From Dolomedes plantarius (taxonomy: Eukaryota; Arthropoda; Arachnida; Araneae; Dolomedidae), in NCBI GenBank assembly GCA_907164885.2, contig OU015490.1:209473478-209537477 (forward strand): a stretch of DNA of 64,000 nt. Direction: 5' to 3'. A program made the position numbers and the translations under genes. Shown here piece by piece: positions 11,711 through 24,900 of this stretch (positions are counted from its first letter, which is position 1; each line of letters opens with the position of its first letter). The notes under the pieces are model-generated. The model was not told the DNA's origin. It made no database searches and was given only the letters and a program-made list of their open reading frames with translations.

Positions 11711-12605
11711 TAGTTCCTGAAGAGGTTCGATTCTTCTTTTGAATCAATTGTTTTTTGTTTAATTCTCTTTTCTAGTAAGTTTAGGACATCTCAAAAATGA
11801 GTTTCGTACATAAAATTATTTTAAACAAAGCAGAAAAAAACGTACATCTCAAATGAAAAAGCATAAATTGGGCTTTATGGATTTCTATAGGAACTCAAAT
11901 CTATAGTTCTTCTTAAATCCACTATAAAATGAATTAGCTTTGTCAGATGTATTTACAAAATTTATTTCAATATATAAGAAAATAAATTAGGTACAAAATT
12001 TCAGGAAAAGAATATACTCTGCAAAAAAAAAGTTAAAATATCTTAAGGTATCAGAAAAACTAGCATTTTTAGTAGCAGAGCAGGTAGTTTTTTTAATAAA
12101 GAAAGGAAGAACACATGATTCGTCATCAGCTGTTAAATATGAATACACTCGTCGGGTTTATTGTTTTCGTAATTTTCTCGTGTATCATAATAGAGATGCA
12201 ACTTTTCTGCGAGAAAAAATATGAATAATGTTCTGAAGCAAACTGCTGTCACAGCAAAAAGTAAATAATGACTAACCCTAGATGACACACGCCTTCACAA
12301 AAAACATAAGTAAAAAATAACGGAGCGTTTTCAAAGATAATGCAATTTGGTACAGTAAAAAAATGGTTAAAGCCATTTCCAAGGGGAAAAAGTATAATTT
12401 AAAGCATGAAAAAGGTCCTCAGTTTAGAGGTGATAAAAATGTTGAAGGAAAATATTAATTCAGTTTGCTAATAAGGAAAATAAGTTCAATTTTTAGTATG
12501 TAGATATCATAACCAAAATCAGAAAAAACAATTGTTTAATTTTACTAGACTTTGAATCAATATTTCAGACAGCTGAATGAATACTGAAAAAGGGATTATT
12601 GAAGG

Positions 12606-12608
<3 letters not shown>

Positions 12609-12700
<92 letters not shown>
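12609..12700. repeat. Compound (AT)n(GT)n microsatellite
   Basis: About 60 bases of AT followed by about 26 bases of GT. Copies B and C lack it at the equivalent place (near 30920 and 37130). Confidence 0.95.
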
Positions 12701-13199
12701 AATGAATATGATACGATTACAGAATCTTTAGAATGAGAAATTTATTTCCGAGTAGCTAAAACATACATCTTATCTAATAGACAGCCAGCACTCGGGCTAG
12801 CGTATTGTTACATTAATAAAACACCTTCATTACATCAAAATTCGTTGCAACAGCAATACACATTTGATACCTTTAACATACCTCACTTCTTACTATCGCT
12901 TTTTTCTTTTTTTGTGGAGATTTAATGTATAAATTGAAGTAGTTATTACAACTTTGATTCATTACAAAGTTGCAGTATCTTTTTCAAAAGGTGTTTTCTA
13001 ATTACATTACAACAAAAAAAAAATAATGTAAGGTTTTCAAAGATAATGCAATTTTTTACAGCGGAATAATGGTTAATGCTACTTTCAGGAAAATATAGTC
13101 TGATTTACAAAATGAAAAAAAAAAATCTTTTGGGATGAGAAAAATCTTAAAGGAAAGTATTTTTACAGATTTCTAATTATTAAAAAAATGTATTATATA

Positions 13200-14215
13200 T
13201 TTAAGAAATCTACCCGGTGAAATATTTGGGTGATATTCGGAAAGTTACGAACTCGAATTTACCGCTTGCTATAGTTTCTTGGGTAAAATGAATGTAGTCG
13301 CGCTTCAGCAGCATCAACTTCAATAGAATAATACAGTTGATGGGAACAATAAGTTTATTAACTGTACACACTACGGTTATTAACTGGATTAACATATTTC
13401 AAGATATATAAAAGTTTAGAGGATAATTTAACATTTACAAGGAACAGAGAGAATAGAATACGGTGACCTCTCAATCAATATAAAAACTCCATGTCTCCAC
13501 AGTTCGACACTCACACCAGCATATTGATATTTTAGTTTCGTATGTTCCCGTGATTATCTGTGGTGCAATATCCAGCCACAGCCAGGCGCCAGATAGAGAA
13601 AACAGATGGATTTAAATAACGGGAAAGATGATATTAAAAGTGGAGAATAAAATGGGTATAGAATTGAAACTGGTTGGGCGCTGTCCTTATAGGATAATTA
13701 AAACTTGTGTCGAATTATTATTACATATATAAAAAAATATATACAGAAACTTTCTGGATGACACTCATAGCGAAATTTGGAATTAGAATCGCAAAAAAAG
13801 AATCGTTGCGGCAATCGGTAGCTTCTTCGATTGAAAGGTTGTAGTCGGGCTTGACCATCATCAAATCAAGGCACCAGTCAAACTGAACGGTATAATACTT
13901 TTGATGACTTGTACACGCTATCTACACTACTGATATTTACTTGCGTAACATTTATAAGAAGTATAAACGTATTCACGACGAATACAGGAGAGAGTGATTA
14001 GCGTCTTGTCCACGTCATATCCAGTACGCTAATTCAATGCGCAATTTTACTTTCTCACCAGAACAAAGGAAAATATAGTAGCACTGATGATCAACTACAT
14101 TGCAATATGCACAGTGACAGCTAGGTGCCACAGAGAGACAGATGTAGTTACATAAGGGGAAACGCTGTATAGTAAAAATGGAAAGGGAATAGAATTATTA
14201 AATGGTAGGGTGTTA
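13200..14215. repeat. Diverged tandem pair (~500 bp units) with exon-like frames
   Basis: The segments 13200-13690 and 13745-14215 align throughout: CTTGCTATAGTTTCTTGGG with GTAGCTTCTTCGATTGAAA, then AATGTAGTCGCGCTTCAGCA with TTGTAGTCGGGCTTGACCAT, and later matching CAGCCAGGCGCCAGATAGAG and CAGCTAGGTGCCACAGAGAG. Both show a related open minus-strand frame, described in the next entry. No repeat family was recognised. Confidence 0.65.
13733..13882 (-). other. Candidate exon of unknown gene
   Basis: On the minus strand an AG acceptor (plus-strand CT at 13883-13884, preceded by TACCGTTC) opens a frame reading FDWCLDLMMVKPDYNLSIEE, continuing through a TDCRNDSFF block to a stop near 13733. The tandem paralogue at about 13210-13350 keeps a similar frame, with LLKLMLLKRDYIHFTQE at the matching position. 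Conservation of K-x-DY and the following E suggests past coding. I do not recognise the protein, and a shared non-coding origin could also explain the similarity. Confidence 0.3.
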
Positions 14216-14277
14216 TTATTACTTACACACCCAACCAACACACACCTACCCCCCCCCCCCACACACACATACACACA

Positions 14278-14361
<84 letters not shown>

Positions 14362-14886
14362 CTGGAAGCGTGTTTTGCTCCTGTGTAAAACGATGTTATG
14401 CAGTCAATACGTATATTAAAATAAATGGGCGAGTGGCGAGGCCATGAAGGAAGTAATCCATTTCATAATAAATCCAACTTTATTAGACTTCATAAGTTGA
14501 CCACTCTCCAGGTTGATCTCCGCGCTTCGCCATTTTATAATCTATCCGGCACTAATGCGCGAGGTCCCGCTCTCAACGAAATTCACCTCCAATCTGCCTA
14601 ATTCCCTCCAATCTCCTGCTGCACGTGCATGTGCAGACCTCAACCTTGGTCATCTGGACCTTTAATATCGCTGATCTTGCAAATTAACTTTGCGCCCAAA
14701 ACCTTTACACTTCTAAAAATAAATCCTCTCGCCTAGAATTATTCGCTTTGCGCTCAAGTCGCTTTTAAAAGATGATTTTCCCCACAGAAAATATGTGCGC
14801 TTTGTAAATGAAATGTTAGATTCTTATTATTTTAAGCCCCCTTTCCCCGTACTTCTCAACTATATTTTGACAGTTCAGTTATGTTT

Positions 14887-14928
<42 letters not shown>

Positions 14929-14961
14929 AGGCACCTCCTATGATGTCTTGTTACATGCATT
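14216..14961. other. Microsatellites and left flank of copy B
   Basis: Contains a C-rich run (about 14250), a (TA)n tract at 14281-14359 and another at 14889-14926. A moderately GC, pyrimidine-rich stretch lies between them (14450-14880) in which I find no gene. From 14927 the block GGCACCTCCTATGATGTCTT matches the start of copy A (1338), so this is the left end of copy B, interrupted at 14962 by the large Helitron. Confidence 0.6.
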
Positions 14962-16309
14962 ATCTTATTAAGAGAATGTTTGCGTGTCTATGTGTGTGTG
15001 TTTGTGCATGCGGCCCCCAGGTGAATCTGTGAAACTTACAGCCATGAAACTTGGCACACGGGTAGTGCAGACTATGGGAGGATGCTCCTCTACGCCCGAA
15101 TTTTAAATTTTATTCTAGAAAAATTTTTATTTTGTGTTTTCTGGGATATTTTATGTTTTATTAACTTCAGATTACGATATTTCGGCAAAAAATGATGGTA
15201 TAATTTTGATCTTTTCATAATCTAAAACTACAGACAATTCTCCTTCAAACAAGACCTGCTTTGTTTAAAAAATTTAAAACAGACTAATATTTTCATCAAA
15301 ATATTAAACCCATTTTTTCGAGAAATTTACGTACTTTTGTGCATCTACGGTCAATGCTCTTCGTATTTTTATCTTACAAAGAAAATATTTGCATCATCTA
15401 GAAGATGAAAGCTATCTCATTCATATAAACCGCATTTCGTGTCTCTATCTTAAAATTTCGATCTTTAATTGAATTTTAAAGAACGATACTCCATCACAAA
15501 TTTTCTGCGTGGTTCTTCAAACGCGGTAGGATTTACGGCATATTCTCCCCTTGGGTTGTAAACAACGATTGAGTCATAAGAAGGCGTGATTCTTTCACAG
15601 CGTGATTCTCACTAAAAATGAATCACTGAAAAGATGTGTCATCGTGTGTCTATTTTTTTATTCTTTTTAATTCAAATGTTTAATCATAAATAGATATTTT
15701 TTTTAATTTCGAGTTACAAACTAACCTTTTAAAATTCGGCCATGTTTTTTCGATATAATTTTTTTTCATTAAATGTTACATATTTGGAAAGAGCCTTAAA
15801 AACTTTTAATTCAAATTTTTTAATCATAATTAGATCATTTCAAGATGTACTGATTTTTGTGGGGATATTTTGCAAGTTAAAAGTGAAAAGAAATTTTAAT
15901 TCAAGTAACTACTATCCGAATATGAATCGATTCGGTTTAGGTAAATTTTTCGCACCATTTTCGAAACAGTTGCAAGAATACCGTTGGTTTTGTAAGTTGG
16001 AATTTTTATTTGAAACATTTATTTTTTTAATATAATTGCATACTATTTAATAAGAAATATGATTTCAACAATTATATTAACGAAGTAATAAGTATTTTCA
16101 TTTTTGAAACATACTATTTAATAAGAAATCTAAATTAATAAAGGCGAATGTTTGCGTGTGTGTTTACTTACGTGTGTTATAATCATTGCTAAATTCACTA
16201 TAAGGTTGATTCTCGAACATCGTGATTAGAAAATTTTAATTTCCATTACTTCAGAACAGAGTTAAAGATAAGACTGAGATACCGAACACCAATGATTTTA
16301 AAAATTACT

Positions 16310-17345
16310 TCAAACAAACACTTGAAAACACTTGAAAACAATTATATTAAAAAATAATAGTTTTGGATCATATTATTGTTAAAAACTATGTGAAGACTAA
16401 AGTCTTAATCAGAATCTTCAAATTCACAGTTTGAAAAAGCGTAAAAACACAACTTTCTTAAAAGTTGTCTACAATTTTCCGATTTTAAAAAATAGTTATG
16501 TGAATCGATACGAAAACATTGATTACTGTAAACATAAGAAATTAATTAACGTCATTTAAAACTGTAGAAATGAATCAAATAATATAAATACCACATTCAA
16601 ACTCTAAATTTCTTTCATTTCTCAAGCAATATAATAATAACATGTCAATTTAGCAATGATTATAACACACGTAAGTAAACCCATACACAAACAAACACTT
16701 GAAAACAATTTTATACTGCATTCAATCTCAAAATTTCTTTCATTTCTCAAGCAATATATTAATAACATGTGAATTTAGCAATGATTATAACACACGTAAG
16801 TAAACACACACACAGACAAACACTTGAAAACAATTATAGTTGGGTTTTTACGCTTTATCAAACTGTGAATTTGAAGATTCCGATTATGTATTTAGTCTTC
16901 AAATAGTTTTTAACAATAACAGGATCCAAAGCTATTATTTTTTTATATAATTGTTTTCAAGTGTTTGTTTGTGTAAGTGTTTACTTACGTGTGTTATTAT
17001 CATTGCTAAATTCACATGTTATTATTATATTGCTTGAGAAATGAAAGAAATTTTGAGTTTTAATGTGGTATTTATATTATTTGTTTCATTTCTACAGTTT
17101 TAAATGACGTTAATTAATTTCTTATGTTTACAGAAAGTAATTTATATTTTCATATCGTTTCACATAACTATTTTTCCTTACGTTAATAGAAGTTCAGTTA
17201 AAATCGGAAAATTGTAGACAACTTTTAAGAAAGTTGAGTTTTTACGCTTTTTCAAACTGTGAAACTGAAGATTCCGATTATGTCTTTAGTCTTCACATAG
17301 TTTTTAACAATAATATGATCCATAACAAAAAGTCGAAGCTATTAT
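16310..17345. repeat. Nested inverted repeats of a Helitron-derived block
   Basis: A block at about 16383-16720 reappears in reverse complement at about 16950-17340. It includes GAAGACTAAAGTCTTAATC, TTTCTTTCATTTCTCAAGCA and TATAACACACGTAAGTAAAC. A third partial copy lies at about 16690-16850. The arms share the ACACGTAAGTAAAC motif with the 5' ends of the Helitrons. The result is a large potential hairpin of about 1 kb. Confidence 0.8.
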
Positions 17346-17387
17346 TATTTTTTTCACATTTTAATTATATTATATATATTTTTCTCA

Positions 17388-17468
17388 TATAACTTTTGAA
17401 TACTACTGAAATATCAATTCTACTGTTATAACTTTTGAATACTACTGAAATATCAATCCTACTGTTAT
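17388..17468. repeat. 40-bp tandem repeat, two copies
   Basis: The unit ATAACTTTTGAATACTACTG plus AAATATCAATYCTACTGTT occurs twice in direct succession. Confidence 0.9.
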
Positions 17469-17500
17469 TCAATTTAAAAAAAATCATAATATTTCATATT

Positions 17501-18061
17501 TTAAGGCTGCTATGTAGTAAGAAAAAAATCGTATTTCCCTTTTTCCTCTTCTTGCAGACTCTTGTGGTGGGAGGAGTCCAGTTGACAGTTCGAGAATTCC
17601 ACCCCCTTTAGGATTGACATTTTGAGGGATTGTAATGGCTCTCTCTCTATAGGGGGGTTAAGAGCTGCCCCCAAATTGTTTATTTAAAATATATTTTTGT
17701 CAACTATTTACAAGTACATAAATGCTGATAATCAAATAAAATTGTAACTGTCAGATAGCTTGAACTTTTCTGAAAAGCGCTACAGGATTCATTTTATAAA
17801 TTTCGTCCACCGAAGGAATTTATGAGCGTTTAAAACACACTATACCGGATTTTTCTCCGAATAATTTAAATTTTAAAATATTAATTGCATTTTTTTAAAC
17901 AAACGAAAAATGTACACAAATGTAAAATTTCTTTCTCTATAACGGAGTACAATTTTTAAAAAAAATCTTTGAATCCAAGTCGGCAATCCGTGGACAAATT
18001 TTCTCCATAGGTTAACATTGAGGTGAGCGAATCCAATGGGGTTAGTACATAGCAGCTTTAA
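17501..18061. mobile_element. MITE-like element with TTAARGCTGCTATGTA termini
   Basis: The left end TTAAGGCTGCTATGTAGTAA is mirrored on the right by TTAGTACATAGCAGCTTTAA, giving about 20-bp inverted termini. The boundary TTAA/TTTAA could be target duplication (piggyBac or PIF/Harbinger type) or part of the terminus. The interior includes a minus-strand open frame at 17873-18079 that resembles no family I know. It sits inside the large Helitron and is therefore younger than it. Confidence 0.6.
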
Positions 18062-18873
18062 GGACCGTCCGGCAGTCAATGCGCTGAGGAGGGCCCTAAT
18101 TCAATTCAATTCGTGCATTGTTTTAATGTGTTTATTTTTTCAATGATTTTTTTTGCATGAATAAGGAAAAATAGTTATGTGAAACGATACAAAAACATGA
18201 ATTACTGTAAACATTTTGGAAATTTCACTTACATGCAAAGCAATTTTAAGTGTGTATAATGATTTTCATTGCTTACTACGATTTTAAATACTTTTTTTGG
18301 TTCAATTTTTAATATTTTATTATTTGTATTGCTTCAATAAACTAATTTTAGCTTTTGATTTGAATGCTAAATATTGTTTTGTAATATTTTTTTTAAATTT
18401 CTAACTATATATGTTGTTAAGGGGTAGTGGGAGCTCAGTCAAAAAAATTATAATCATTGCTAAATTCACTATAACGCTGAATCTAAAAAAATCATGTTTA
18501 AAAGATGTGAATGTCCATTACTTCAGAACGGAATTAAAGATAAGATTGAGAAACCCAACACAAATGATTTTAAAAATTACATCCCTCTCTGTATGTACAA
18601 TTTTCAGAATTAAGATATCTACCCTTTATCATTATATCAAATAAGAACTTGGTGGGAAAATGTTTTTCACTTAAAAAATGGAGTAAAAATTCAGCAAGTA
18701 CTAACATATAGTGTGAATTACATTTGGGAAAATATATTCACTTTTAATGCTATTTTCATTTTCTGTAATTTTGAATTTAATCTCAGTTTCATTTCAGGAT
18801 CTTTCATTTTATTTGCTTTCATTTTGTGCTTAATGTTTCACTAATGTTTTGTCCTTAGCACTTTTCTTTGAAT

Positions 18874-21800
18874 ATGCCACAGTCTCCGAGGAAAAAAAAT
18901 GTACAAAAGCGACAAAACAGAGAATGAGATCGAAGTAGGAGAGAAGCTGAATCTACCCCAGAAAGAGAAGCAAGACAGGAAGCAAACAGACAACGAGAGC
19001 AAAGAAGAAGGGAAATCGAATGTACTCCTGAAAGAGAAGCAAGACAGGAAGAAAACAGAAAACGAGAGAAAAGAAGAAGGGAAATCGAATGTACTCCTGA
19101 AAGAGAAGCAAGACAGGAAGAAAGCAGACAACGAGATCAAAAAAGAAGAGAAATCGAATGTACTCCAGAAAGAGAAGCAAGACAGGAAGAAAACAGACAA
19201 CGAGAGCAAAGAAGGAGAGAAATTGAATGTACTCCGGAAAGACAAGCCAGACTACAGCAGGTTAGAACTACAATAAGTGCTGCTCGAATGCGCATGTACA
19301 CTAATTTTGAAATTCCAGCTTTTCACTACGACCCATCGGCAGATTACATATTTGATCCTTCGTGTAACAGTGGATGGATGTCTGAAACTTGCCAACATTG
19401 TGGAGCAAAGAAGTGGAAAGGTGAAGCCACAGGTATGTACTGCAGCAGAGGAAAGGTTCAACTGCCACAGTTGATGGATTCACCTGAGCCCCTATGTTCT
19501 TTACTCAGCGGCACTTCACAAGAAGCTAAACATTTCCTTTCTAATATAAGAAGCTACAATTCCTGTTTCCAGATGACATCTTTTGGCACAACGAAAGAAA
19601 TTAGAGAGCCCGGGTACATGCCTACATTTAAGGTACAGGGTCAAGTTTATCACCGCATCGGCAGTCTGCAGCCTCTACCGAGGGAAGAGCCTAAATTTTT
19701 GCAAATTTACTTTGTCGGAGACACTACACAAGGAGCAGAGCATCGCTGTAAAATCAAGCCACAAACCAGACGAGACATAGTACTACAGTTGCAAGGTATG
19801 CTGCATGATCACAACTGTTACATCCAGAGCTTTAAGTCGACTATGGATAAGACTACCCCGGAATTCAAATTGGTGATCTATCGGACAGAACCCCACACGG
19901 TGAACATGACAGGCGGTTCAACGTCCCAGCAACAGAAGAAGTCGGTTTTGTCATGGTGGGTGACCATCTTGGGACAAGAGACATAGTTTTAGAAAAAAGA
20001 AGTGGTACGCTCAAAAAAATTCCCGAGACACACAGGTCCTACGACGCACTACAGTATCCACTCATCTTTTGGCAGGGGGAGGATGGATATCATTTTGAAC
20101 TGCGACTAAATGATCCAACTACAGGAATGCCCCAAAACTAAGAAGATTTCAGCTATGCAATTCTTTGCTTACAGGATGATGATACCTTCTTCAAATTTCA
20201 ACACATTACTGAGAAGCAAAGACCTGTTCGACCAATATATCGTTGATATGTATGCCAAGATTGAATCGGAAAGACTATTGTACATACGAATAAATCAGAA
20301 GACTCTCAGAGTTGAACAGTATGCTCATTTGAGGGATGCTGTCATGAATGATGGAAATATCTCCGACATAGGCCAGTTGATCATATTGCCTTCCAGCTTT
20401 ACAGGGGGTCCAAGGTACATGCAGGAGCGTACTTAAGATACCATGACCTACGGGAGAAACTATGGCAGACCAGACCTCTTCATCACTTTCACCTGCAATC
20501 CAAACTGGACAGAGATACAAAAAAAAACTATTTGTTGCACAAAAACCACAGGATCGTCATGATTTGTTAGCAAGAGTATTTCATCAGAAACAAGAAACGC
20601 TTATGAGTCTCATCACAAAGGCAAAGATTTTTGGAGACGTTCAGTGTCATATGTACACGATAGAGTGGCAGAAGCGAGGACTTCCTCATGCTCACTTTCT
20701 GATTTGGCTCAAGGACTCCGTAGACGTTCACCGCGTGGATGACTTTATAAGTGTAGAAATACCTAATGAACAAGAAGATCCGGGACATTTTTCAATTGTA
20801 ACTAAGCAGATGCATGGCCCCTGCGGATCCATAAATCCAACCTCTCCATGCATGAAAGATGGAATTTGCACTAAACGATTCCCGCGCCAATTTTTGAAAG
20901 AGACGCAAACAGGATGAAACGGATATCCACTTTATCGGCGCAGATCACCCCAAGACGGAGTATTTACGGCTGACATCGTTTATAAGGAATCGCAAGTGTT
21001 TGTACACAATATTTGGATTTTCCCGTATTGCCGTCTACTAAGAAAAATTTTCAATGCCCATATCAACGTAGAGTATTGCAATTCTGTTAAGTCTATAAAG
21101 TATGTCTGTAAGTATATTACCAAAGGATCTGACATGGCTGTTTTTCAAGTGAACAGTGGGGAGAATGACTTAAATGAAATTGTCCAGTATCAAATGGGAA
21201 AATATATCAGCAGCAATGAAGCAGTATGGCGAATACTCAACTTTCCTATTCATGAGCCCCCCCCCCCCCCACAGTGATTCATCTGAGAGTCCACCTTGAG
21301 ATTGGACAGAGAGTCTACTTCACACCAGAAAACGCTGCTGAACGTGATCAAACACCTCAGGAAAATACACTCACGTCTTTCTTCAGACTTTGCACCCAAG
21401 ATGAGTTTGCACGCACCCTGTTGTACAACCAAGTTCCCAAATACTACACTTGGAACAATGGAAACAAGACATGGAACCGTCGAAAACAAGGACACGTTGT
21501 ACCTGAGCAAACAGGAATAAGGTCAAGCGATGCACTGCGCCGGGTGTACATCGTCCATCCGAACAATTCAGAGTGCTTTCACCTGCGCCTCCTGCTGCAT
21601 GAAGTACCAGGCCCAAAATCATTTGAAGATTTGAAAACATTTCAGGGACGGCTCTGTGAATCTTACAAAAAGGCATGCCTGCCTAGAGCCCTTTTGGAGA
21701 ACGATGACCACTGGAACAATGCACTCGGAGAAGCGGATGCATCTCGATCACCAAAAGTTTTACGGAATCGGTTTGCTGCAATGCTACATACATGCCCCGT

Positions 21801-23258
21801 GTCATCTCGCGAACAGTTATGAATTAATCATAAGGAGAACCCGTCCGAAGACATGCTGCACCAAGCACGCGTTCAGCAGCAGAATATGGATCTGGACTAC
21901 AGTGACGACATCTTCAACAGAGCGATAATCGACATTGAGGACAAGATTATATTAATGGGTGGATCGGACCTAAAAAGCTTTGGACTTCCACAACCCAATC
22001 GAAACCTTGATTCAGTCCTGCCGAGTGAAGAACGTATGGATCTAAATTATGATACGAATGTACTTGCAACATACATAGAGGAAAATTAGTCGAAAATGGT
22101 CCCAGATCAAAAGGAAGCATTTGACAAGATCACAACAGCAGTTTTCAATGGTCGCGGTGGCATATTCTTTTTGGATGCTCCGGGCGGTACAGGGAAGACT
22201 TTTCTAATCAATCTTCTTTTGGCTAAAGTGCGACAAAGAAACGAGGTTGCCCTGACTGTTGTCTCTTCTGCCATTGTCGCAACACTATTGAGAGGAGGAA
22301 GGGCAGCTCATTCGGCTTTCAAGTTACCCTTAAATCTGGCAAACACAGAGACTCCTACATGTAACATTTCAAAAAATTCAGGAAAGGCAAGGGTTCTGAA
22401 GAATTGCAAGTTAATTGTCTGGGATGAATGCACCATGTCCTACAAAGCCGCATTCGAAGCACTCGATGTCACAGTGAAGGACATCAGAGGTAACAACTAC
22501 AGAATGGGAGGCGTAACTATGGTGTTGGCTGGCGACTTTCGATGAACACTTCCGGTTATTCCACGTGGAACCAGGGCGGATGAAATGCAGGCCTGCTTAA
22601 AATCGTTTTACGTGTGGAATGACATCGAAAGACTTGGTCTTTCAACAAACATGCGAGTTCATGTCAGTGGTGATCCCTCAGCCCAGCAATTTGCAGATAA
22701 CCTTCTACAACTTGGAAATGGAGCCATTACTGCTGATAATACAGGATTTATAGCCATGGGAACGATTGGAATGACTGTGACCACTCAACAACAGCTGAAA
22801 GAGGCGGTGTTTCCAAATGTGGCCCAGCACTTCACTGATCACACATGGCTGTGCAAAAGAGCAATCCTTGCCCCAAGAAATGAAGATGTCAACGTCATCA
22901 ATAAGCAGCTTTTACAAGAATTGCCAGGTTAAGCTCAAGTTTACAAATCGATTGACACCACCTGTGATACAGAAGAGCTGCAGGCGAAGACGTATTTATT
23001 CCCAGGATACCAATCATCCCTTCCGATATGCCATTTTAATTTAAAAGACTTCAGTTCCCTGTCCGTTTAAGTTTCGCCATGAGCATTAACAAGGCACAAG
23101 GGCAATCGCTAAAAGTAGTTGGACTCGATCTTCTCAAACCCTGTTTCTCCCATGGTCAACTTTATGTGGGTTGTTCTAGGGTTGGAAAAGCCGAAAATCT
23201 CTACATCCTAGCTCCAAATGGAAGAACAAAAAATATATTATATCCTGAGGCTCTCTAA
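18874..23258 (+). pseudogene. Helitron RepHel transposase pseudogene
   Basis: Relic of the HUH-endonuclease/Pif1-helicase fusion that drives rolling-circle Helitron transposition. The start ATG at 18874 is followed by a TGA at 18925, then a basic region with 69-bp (23-codon) repeats containing CTPEREARQEE. From 19288 comes YTNFEIPAFHYDPSADY with a zinc-binding CxxCG. Rep motifs follow: DLFITFTCNPNW (about 20490), the HUH-type PHAHFLIW (HAH codons at 20687-20695) and both tyrosines of YVCKYITKGSD (21101, 21113). The helicase shows Walker A GGTGKT (about 22190), Walker B IVWDEC (about 22420), LAGDFR-stop (22543), and the C-terminal AMSINKAQGQSLKV and GQLYVGCSRVGKAENLY ending at 23256-23258. Frame changes occur near 19895, 20137, 20530 and at a C14 run (about 21257-21270). 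About 50-60 residues are missing at 22983. It is inactive. Confidence 0.93.
18961..19250 (+). repeat. 69-bp coding minisatellite in RepHel N-terminus
   Basis: Copies of GAAAGAGAAGCAAGACAGGA begin at 18961, 19030, 19099 and 19168, with a partial copy at 19237, an exact 69-bp period. The period is divisible by three, and the frame reading TPEREARQEENR is the one continuous with the downstream Rep domain. Charged N-terminal repeats of this sort are known in arthropod Helitron proteins. Confidence 0.9.
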
Positions 23259-23439
23259 ACTGATATTTCAAGCAAGAAAAGTGAACGAAAACTCAAGGGA
23301 ATTTTATCAACGCTATACAGACTTTAATATAGCATTCAAGCCAACAACATGAATGGACAAGCCACAGATCAAGAAGCGTTAATTTAATTTATATCAGCGT
23401 TTTGTAAGACACAAATAAGAGGAGCATTTATTTTTTCTC

Positions 23440-24900
23440 GCTTTCAACTTTTGTTAGTGTATTTAGGCCTTTAGTGTATAATAATAATGTTTAATTTCTA
23501 TTTGTTAAATTAAATTTTTTTCCCACTGTCAATACTTTTTTTCTGTTCTAATAAATGGAGATTTTTTTTGCAGGGACTAATTTTTGGTTGACATGAAAAA
23601 AGATTCAGATATTATAAAAATTGATTGCCTTTAACATTATTTTCAACTCATAAATGGTTTGAATGTAGATATATAAAAGCTTTTAACTTTTGTTAGTGTA
23701 TTTAGGCATGTAGTGTATAATAATGTTTAATTTCTATTTGTATAATTAAATTTTTTTCCAACTGTCTGAATATATTTTTCTATTCAAATTAATGGCGATA
23801 ATGTTAATGTTTTTTTTGCAGGGACTAATTTTTTTTATTTGAAAGATGGTTGATATTATAAAAATTGATTGCTTTTTACATGATTTACAACTCATAAATG
23901 ATTAAGGATAATAACATTTAAGGAAATATATCCCTACTGGGGAATCCTCGCCTTGCAAATGTCGCGAAAGGAGGATAAGGCGCCTTTGCTGTACGCCTAG
24001 CTTGGTGTGGAAAACAGCAGTACCGTCATAAAATGCCAGTTGGTGGCCATGTTTGCAGTTTTGTCATCTTTGGCTATACTGGGTTTCTTTTTCTTTAACT
24101 TTGCCCTTTTCATTTTAATCTCAGTTTTAAGGCAAACTTTTTTAGTCATTTATTTTGTTTTTGTATTTCTATAATTCCAAAACATGCTTTTAATACTTTA
24201 TTTTTTTGTTGAATTATTTACATTTTACTTAAATTCAATTCAAGCAATACTTTGGTTTTTTATTATACTGTGTTTAATTTATAAATTTATTTTGTTTATC
24301 AAAATTGAAATTTTTATTTTTCAGCTTTTGGTGGTAAAAGGCTGAATTTACCTAAATTCTCAGATGTGTATAACATTTCACATGTTTTTTTCTATGTTAT
24401 TTATACTGTGTTTAGTTTTTAAATAGATTTTTGTTAACAAACATTCAACAATTTGACATTTTTTTCAGCCTTTATGACATGAAGAAATCAGGTAGAGGAG
24501 GCTTCTGCAAAACGTGGCCGCTGACGGTTGTTTGGTGACAACTGACTGAAGTGGCGTCATAAAACGACAGCGAGTGGCCACGTTTGCAGTTTTGTCATCT
24601 TTGTCTATACTGTGTTTCCTTTTCTTTAATTTTTCACTTTTCATTTTAATCTCAGTTTTAAGGCAAAATTTTGCAGTCATTTATTTTATTTTTGTATTCC
24701 TATAATTTCAAAACATGCTTTTCATTTCATTTTCTGTAATTTTGCACTCTTGATTTTAATCTCAGTTTTATTTCAGGGTCTTTCATTTATAGTTCTGATT
24801 TAAGTTGTATTTAGTTTTTATTTATACTGTGATTCCTTTTCTGTAATTTTGCCCTTTTGATTTTAATCTCAGTTTTCAGGTAAACCTCAGGTAAAAATAT
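23440..24900 (+). repeat. Repeat-rich 3' region of the Helitron
   Basis: Non-coding, T-rich sequence after the RepHel stop. One block containing CTTTTGTTAGTGTATTTAGG occurs at about 23447 and 23690. A second with TTTCATTTTAATCTCAGTTT occurs at about 24110 and 24640, with further partial copies at about 24750 and 24860. A related copy also lies just upstream of the gene at about 18770. No gene is seen. Confidence 0.75.

Larger units (their letters stand above)
1321..13190. repeat. Long paralogous unit, copy A
   Basis: First of three diverged copies of a non-coding unit. Shared landmarks with copies B and C occur in the same order. These are the block at 1338-1460 (GGCACCTCCTACAAAGGC and following); the TTCTAGAAA site near 1797; blocks at about 5930-6140, 6235-6330, 7290-7440 and 7560-7740; and the block at about 12060-12600. 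Without its insertions the copy is still longer than B or C, because it has internal duplications (for example about 6680-7020 and 7850-9180) and a LINE fragment. Between landmarks I see no gene, only AT-rich sequence. Confidence 0.8.

Noticed and set aside
18899..19276. 125-residue open frame of charged repeats
   Set aside because: It is a shadow of the RepHel N-terminal repeat. The frame continuous with the Rep domain is the other one, from 18874.
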